This document shows, piece by piece, positions 6,711 to 9,461 of a DNA stretch of 9,461 bases. The notes beneath the pieces were generated by a model. It made no database searches. It worked only from the letters and a program-made list of their open reading frames with translations, and was not told where the DNA came from. Position 1 is the stretch's first letter, and each line of letters opens with the position of its first letter. Origin of the DNA: GCA-2720975 sp964467985 (GTDB lineage: Bacteria > Planctomycetota > UBA1135 > GCA-002686595); NCBI GenBank assembly GCA_964467985.1, contig CAYXTP010000028.1:1-9461 (forward strand), read 5' to 3'. Both the position numbers and the translations under genes were made by a program.

Positions 6711-6840
6711 AACAGGCCGTTTTCGGGGGGAGGTCTAGGCTCATCGCCGGCGGGAGAGCCAATCACGTCACGTGTGCCGGCCACCAAGCCCCTGGGGAGA
6801 CCGGGGATGTGGCCTTCTGAACTGACTGGGTTTGGTGGGC
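6708..6840 (+). repeat. Repeat copy 2, truncating the barrel-protein gene
   Basis: The left part (6708-6802) matches copy 1, including the exact 17-mer CGCCGGCGGGAGAGCCA at 6745-6761. The right part (6784-6840) aligns without gaps to copy 3 at 9370-9426, with 48 of 57 positions identical by my count (about 84%). This copy therefore bridges the other two and shows they belong to one family. Its left edge is where coding sense of the barrel-protein remnant ends. No open reading frame is shared by all copies. Confidence 0.7.
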
Positions 6841-6871
6841 ATTCATTCCGGGCATTGCCCCAGCTTCAATG

Positions 6872-6897
6872 AAAAGGGGCTGGCGGCCCGCAGCCCC
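6872..6897 (-). terminator. Rho-independent terminator-like hairpin (minus strand)
   Basis: Read on the minus strand, a perfect 7-bp stem GGGGCTG/CAGCCCC (6897-6891 with 6882-6876) with an 8-base GC-rich loop is followed directly by TTTT (6875-6872). This is the classic intrinsic terminator layout. It would stop transcripts coming from the permease gene, whose stop codon lies about 265 bases upstream on that strand. It would also insulate the TPR operon from read-through. Confidence 0.5.
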
Positions 6898-6979
6898 CCC
6901 TCCTCACGCATCGGGTCCCCAATGGTGATCTCCAACGTCCGCAGACAAGGTCAAGGGAAGGAATGCTGTTTGTGGCTCG

Positions 6980-6999
6980 GCCCAGCGAACCCAGGCAGT
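6980..6999 (-). repeat. Inverted 20-base match to repeat copy 3
   Basis: The plus strand here is the exact reverse complement of 9407-9426 (core CCTGGGTTCGCTGGGC). Flanking bases match poorly. It is either a small inverted fragment of the repeat family or an internal motif of it. A 20-base match is not expected by chance in a window of this size. Confidence 0.55.
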
Positions 7000-7161
7000 T
7001 GCGTCGTTTCACCTTTCGTGCCAGCGTTGAGCATCTGGGATCGGGTCCCCCCCAGCCTACGCCGCTCCCCGGAGGCATCTTGAATTCCTTATCCCTCTCG
7101 GGCTGGGCGTGTGCAAGGGACCGGTCCAGTGCGGCGAGTGCTGTGGGAGGAAGGCCATTTG

Positions 7162-8463
7162 TCAGGCCGCGGCCTTACGACGCCGTGCGTACGTCACTGA
7201 TCCGACTCCCAGGGCCGCATAAATGCTGAGGGTCACTGTCAGTGCCCTGACGTGAAACAGCCACTGGTAGCGAAGAATCGCGAACAAGCCCACGGTCAGG
7301 AAGGCCATGACCGCCACGGCAAGAACCGCATGTGTCTCGGTTTGCCTGCGTTGGACGAAATTGGCGTGCGCCATGAGCAGCGAGACGATGATGAAGGTGA
7401 TGCTGCTGAACTCGAGTAGCTCCTCCAGCCCCCCGAGAACTACCATAAGCAACGCCGCGATTGTGATCGTCATGATGGCGTAGCCAGGAATATGGTCCTT
7501 GTGTCTGCGGGCGAGGATCGCGGGGAGGTAGCCATCGGTTGCAATGACGGCCGTGAGTCGGGATGCACCGAAGATCGTGCCACTGATCGCACTGCATGTG
7601 GCCAACACCGCGCCCAGGATCACCATCACCCGTCCCGGGGTCCCGATTGCGTGCGCGGCGCCGACCGCAAGGGCGGACTCCTTGTTGAGGATGAGTTCGT
7701 CCTTGGGAATTGCCATCAAGCCTGCCACGGCAAGCAGAACGTAGACCAGGGTGGCTGTTGCGATGGCCGCATAGATGGCCCAGGGGATGTCGCGATCCGG
7801 CTGGGCCGTCTCTTCCGTGGCGTGGATCGCGAGCTGGAAGCCCTCGAAGGCAACGAACGTGATCGCGGCCGTCATGATCAACATGGACCAGCTCTGGTCG
7901 GGATCGAAGACCGGCCTCATATTGGACACATTGCCGAAACGGATCAAGATCGCGGCGATCAGGCCCAAGAGAATGAGCTTGGTGTAGACCATCAAGTCTT
8001 CCGACTTGCCCATGCCCCGCACGCTGACGAGGTTGATGATTGCGAAGAGGGCCAGCACTCCAGCTGCAGCCGACTTCGTCGCGAGTGTCAGGTGCTGAAA
8101 CTCGAAGGCGCTGGTGATGTAGGCGCCGAACGTAAACGCATAGAGAGCCAGCGTACTGATGTACCCGAAGATTACGATCCACCCGATCAGCGAGGCGGCC
8201 ATTGGCGAACGGGGAAAAGTCAGCTTGAAAAAGGAGTACGTGGCACCCTCATCCCGGTACAGCTTCGCGAGCTGCACATAGGAATAGGCGGCAGCGAGTG
8301 CAAGAGCGCCGCCGATCCCAATGACGACCGGCGTGAGGTTGCCAACGTTGGCGACGGAGACGCCCAGGATCGAGAAAATGCCACCTCCGACCATGCCGCC
8401 CAGCGCAATGGCAAGCAGTTCCCAGCGACCCAGCGCCTTCTTCCTCTTTCTAGTGATTCGCAT
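7162..8463 (-). CDS. APC-superfamily amino-acid permease
   Basis: 433 aa from ATG 8463, normal for the family. After a basic N-terminus (MRITRKRKK), TM1 carries the APC signature GGMVGGGIFSILG (22-34), whose unwound Gly-rich stretch binds the substrate backbone. About 11-12 membrane segments follow. TM6 and its loop show FVAFEGFQLAIHATEET then DRDIPWAI (203-230), the family's F-EG--EE--P-R-IP pattern. TM8 has SAISGTIFGASRLTAVIATD (291-310), another hallmark. These support a secondary transporter of amino acids or related amines in the inner membrane. Substrate and coupling ion are not readable. The start is uncertain: a GTG at 8583 has a GGAG six bases before it, but the 40 extra residues are rich in Arg, His and Cys and unlike any permease N-terminus. 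The gene is transcribed away from the wHTH gene. Confidence 0.88.
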   Translation of the reverse strand: MRITRKRKKALGRWELLAIALGGMVGGGIFSILGVSVANVGNLTPVVIGIGGALALAAAYSYVQLAKLYRDEGATYSFFKLTFPRSPMAASLIGWIVIFGYISTLALYAFTFGAYITSAFEFQHLTLATKSAAAGVLALFAIINLVSVRGMGKSEDLMVYTKLILLGLIAAILIRFGNVSNMRPVFDPDQSWSMLIMTAAITFVAFEGFQLAIHATEETAQPDRDIPWAIYAAIATATLVYVLLAVAGLMAIPKDELILNKESALAVGAAHAIGTPGRVMVILGAVLATCSAISGTIFGASRLTAVIATDGYLPAILARRHKDHIPGYAIMTITIAALLMVVLGGLEELLEFSSITFIIVSLLMAHANFVQRRQTETHAVLAVAVMAFLTVGLFAILRYQWLFHVRALTVTLSIYAALGVGSVTYARRRKAAA

Positions 8464-8764
8464 CGCGTAGGCCCGCACAGGCTCAAGGCAAGTAGACCTT
8501 AGGTGAGCGCACCCATGAGATGCATGCGCTCTGACCTGCAAATCGCGCAGGCCGGGGACTTGTTCCCGTTCTGCACGGCCCACAGGCGCTCCAAGAATCC
8601 TCGGTCGAGGCTCGCAGCGATTCTCAGGAAGAGTGCGATCCAGGCTCCTCGCCCCCCATCAGAGACCTTCGAAAAATGGCAGGACAAAACCAGCGCCTCC
8701 TCGGTTTCCAGGGGGAGGTACCGCCCTTAATCTTCTTGACCCCAAATCGAAGCAGGAGGATCCC
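8464..8764. other. Divergent intergenic region between permease and wHTH gene
   Basis: About 300 bases between two genes read outward, so promoters for both should lie here. I could not identify convincing -35/-10 pairs or an operator palindrome. Short open frames on both strands (for example 8503-8730 on + and 8499-8687 on -) lack good ribosome-binding sites. The only clear signal is the Shine-Dalgarno at the right end. Confidence 0.45.
8754..8759 (+). promoter_or_regulatory. Strong Shine-Dalgarno that fixes the wHTH gene start
   Basis: A perfect AGGAGG lies five bases before ATG 8765. The same frame is open back to 8633, but the upstream part lacks family-like sequence. This site therefore decides the shorter start. 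Confidence 0.8.
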
Positions 8765-9244
8765 ATGTCCGCCAACCACGCAAGACGCACCGCTGAGCAG
8801 AGAATCGCCGACCTCGAGGCCCAAATCCAGAAAATCAAGGCCCGGGCCCTTCAGCAGACCATCAAGAAGGACCCCGCTCTGCGCCACGTTTCGGGCGCTG
8901 TGCGGGCCATTGGGAAGGCACTCGACAAGACCGAGAACAAGGAAATACGGAAAGCCCTTGCGGCTGCCCGTAGCTCCCTGCAGTCCTGCCTCTCGCTCAG
9001 CGGGCCGAATGGGGCTGGCGCCGGAGGAACGCTGGTGCGGAGGGGGCGCGCAGCGAACGCTCCTGACCCCGAAAAGGTCCTGGACTACCTGCGGCTCCAC
9101 GCAGGTTCTCGGTCGGAGCAGATATCCAGTGAGTTCGAGACCGACGCTGCCAGCCTGCGCCCCGTCCTGCATCGACTGCGTGACGAGGGCCGGATCACCG
9201 TCGAGGGCAAGGCCCGGGCGATGACCTACTCGGCCTCGCAGTAG
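8765..9244 (+). CDS. Small coiled-coil and winged-helix DNA-binding protein
   Basis: 159 aa. Residues 9-35 (TAEQRIADLEAQIQKIKARA onward) form a heptad-like, strongly charged coiled coil. A Lys/Arg-rich helical region follows (36-75: TIKKDPALRHVSGAVRAIGK, then KEIRKALAAARSSLQ). A Gly/Arg-rich linker covers about 81-98. The C-terminus (about 101-156) looks like a winged helix: PEKVLDYLRLHAGSRSEQIS, then LRPVLHRLRDEGRITVEGKA with a final RAMTYSASQ strand. This wHTH form is common in MarR- or Fur-like and DNA-uptake regulators, where LRPVLHRLRDEG is the recognition helix. I remember similar coiled-coil plus wHTH proteins in planctomycetes and myxobacteria but know no characterised member. A DNA-binding role, perhaps as an oligomer, is likely. 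It is divergent from the permease and might regulate it; no operator was found. Soluble, no signal peptide. Confidence 0.75.
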   Translation: MSANHARRTAEQRIADLEAQIQKIKARALQQTIKKDPALRHVSGAVRAIGKALDKTENKEIRKALAAARSSLQSCLSLSGPNGAGAGGTLVRRGRAANAPDPEKVLDYLRLHAGSRSEQISSEFETDAASLRPVLHRLRDEGRITVEGKARAMTYSASQ

Positions 9245-9369
9245 CACATCATTCAGATGGTCGACGGTCCCTGGCTCGAGACCAGCATGGCGGACGAAGA
9301 TCCGGAGCCGATTGAGAACGCTACCGAAGTAACGGTCGAACACCTCTTGGTGCTGGCGGAAGCCGATGG

Positions 9370-9426
9370 CCAAGCCCCTAGGGAGACCGGGGATGAAGTC
9401 TTCTAGACTGCCTGGGTTCGCTGGGC
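9370..9426 (+). repeat. Repeat copy 3, downstream of the wHTH gene
   Basis: 57 bases aligned without gaps to the right part of copy 2 (6784-6840), sharing CCAAGCCCCT, GGGAGACCGGGGATG, CTTCT, ACTG and CTGGGTT. It may continue to or past the window end. The preceding 9245-9369 does not match copies 1 or 2. A 49-codon frame (9257-9406) in the same frame as the wHTH gene runs into it, but is not clearly a gene. Confidence 0.6.
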
Positions 9427-9461
9427 TCAATGCCCTCCGAAATCGTCGCAACCTCCTGCAA

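Larger units (their letters stand above)
6711..7161. other. Gene-free, repeat-derived spacer
   Basis: Holds repeat copy 2, a terminator-like hairpin (6872-6897), an inverted 20-base match to copy 3 (6980-6999), and an 11-base direct repeat ATCGGGTCCCC at 6910-6920 and 7040-7050. The short open frames here look unlike proteins, being rich in Pro, Arg and Gly with no recognisable motifs. AAGGCC (7151-7156) and GGCCTT (7171-7176) form a small inverted repeat across the permease stop codon. Confidence 0.5.

Noticed and set aside
7492..8502. 336-codon plus-strand open frame opposite the permease
   Set aside because: The permease shows APC hallmarks throughout. The opposite frame is a charged, hydrophilic mirror of membrane codons.
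8499..8687. 62-codon minus-strand frame just upstream of the permease, ending with a CAICRSERMHLMGALT stretch
   Set aside because: The nearest GAGGAGG is about 20 bases before its ATG, too far to serve it, and no family is recognisable. It cannot be told from a chance frame.
9257..9406. 49-codon frame downstream of, and in phase with, the wHTH gene
   Set aside because: No Shine-Dalgarno and no family. Its end lies inside repeat copy 3, where a TAG interrupts sequence shared with copy 2.
8624..9451. 275-codon minus-strand open frame across the wHTH gene and copy 3
   Set aside because: It is antisense to a gene with a strong Shine-Dalgarno and a recognisable wHTH. The part in 9245-9369 looks somewhat protein-like but has no family I recognise.

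Overview
The window is GC-rich and bacterial, most likely chromosomal DNA of a planctomycete or a close relative. The best clue is the tail of the secreted M64 metallopeptidase: an acidic DxDGDG-type repeat followed by an 'NYC...GS...LCLG...' beta-rich domain. From memory (no search was run), this combination recurs in many secreted proteins of Saltatorellus-like Planctomycetota. Exported proteins with Sec signal peptides and a beta-barrel-like C-terminal remnant ending in Phe fit a cell with an outer membrane.

Layout, left to right. 1-196 holds no gene I can support. 197-1270 (+) encodes an exported protein with a C-terminal PDZ domain. 1271-1864 is a gene-free scar: a long hairpin, a decayed C-terminal piece of an IS91-type transposase, and the first copy of a repeat that recurs in the window. 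6373 down to 1865 (-) is a compact four-gene operon, in transcription order: exported TPR protein, purple-acid-phosphatase-like metallophosphoesterase, M64 metallopeptidase, DUF5946 protein. The first and last junctions are 4-base stop/start overlaps (ATGA); the middle gap is 38 bases. 6558-6710 (-) is the last 50 codons of a probable outer-membrane beta-barrel protein, cut off by the second repeat copy. 6711-7161 is repeat-derived spacer with a good rho-independent terminator facing the next gene. 7162-8463 (-) is an APC-superfamily amino-acid permease. 8465-8764 is a divergent intergenic region. 8765-9244 (+) is a small coiled-coil plus winged-helix protein with a very clear Shine-Dalgarno. 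9245-9461 carries the third repeat copy.

How the genes fit together. The operon looks like an envelope or extracellular hydrolase module: a phosphatase that could release phosphate from organic phosphoesters, a protease, a periplasmic TPR scaffold, and a likely cytoplasmic DUF5946 protein of unknown role. A beta-barrel protein may once have preceded it. The permease and the wHTH protein are divergently oriented, so the latter could regulate the former, but nothing in the sequence proves this. The least ordinary part of the window is the diverged repeat family, which sits only at gene boundaries, beside an IS91-type relic and a truncated gene. I found no CRISPR array, rRNA, convincing tRNA or phage module.
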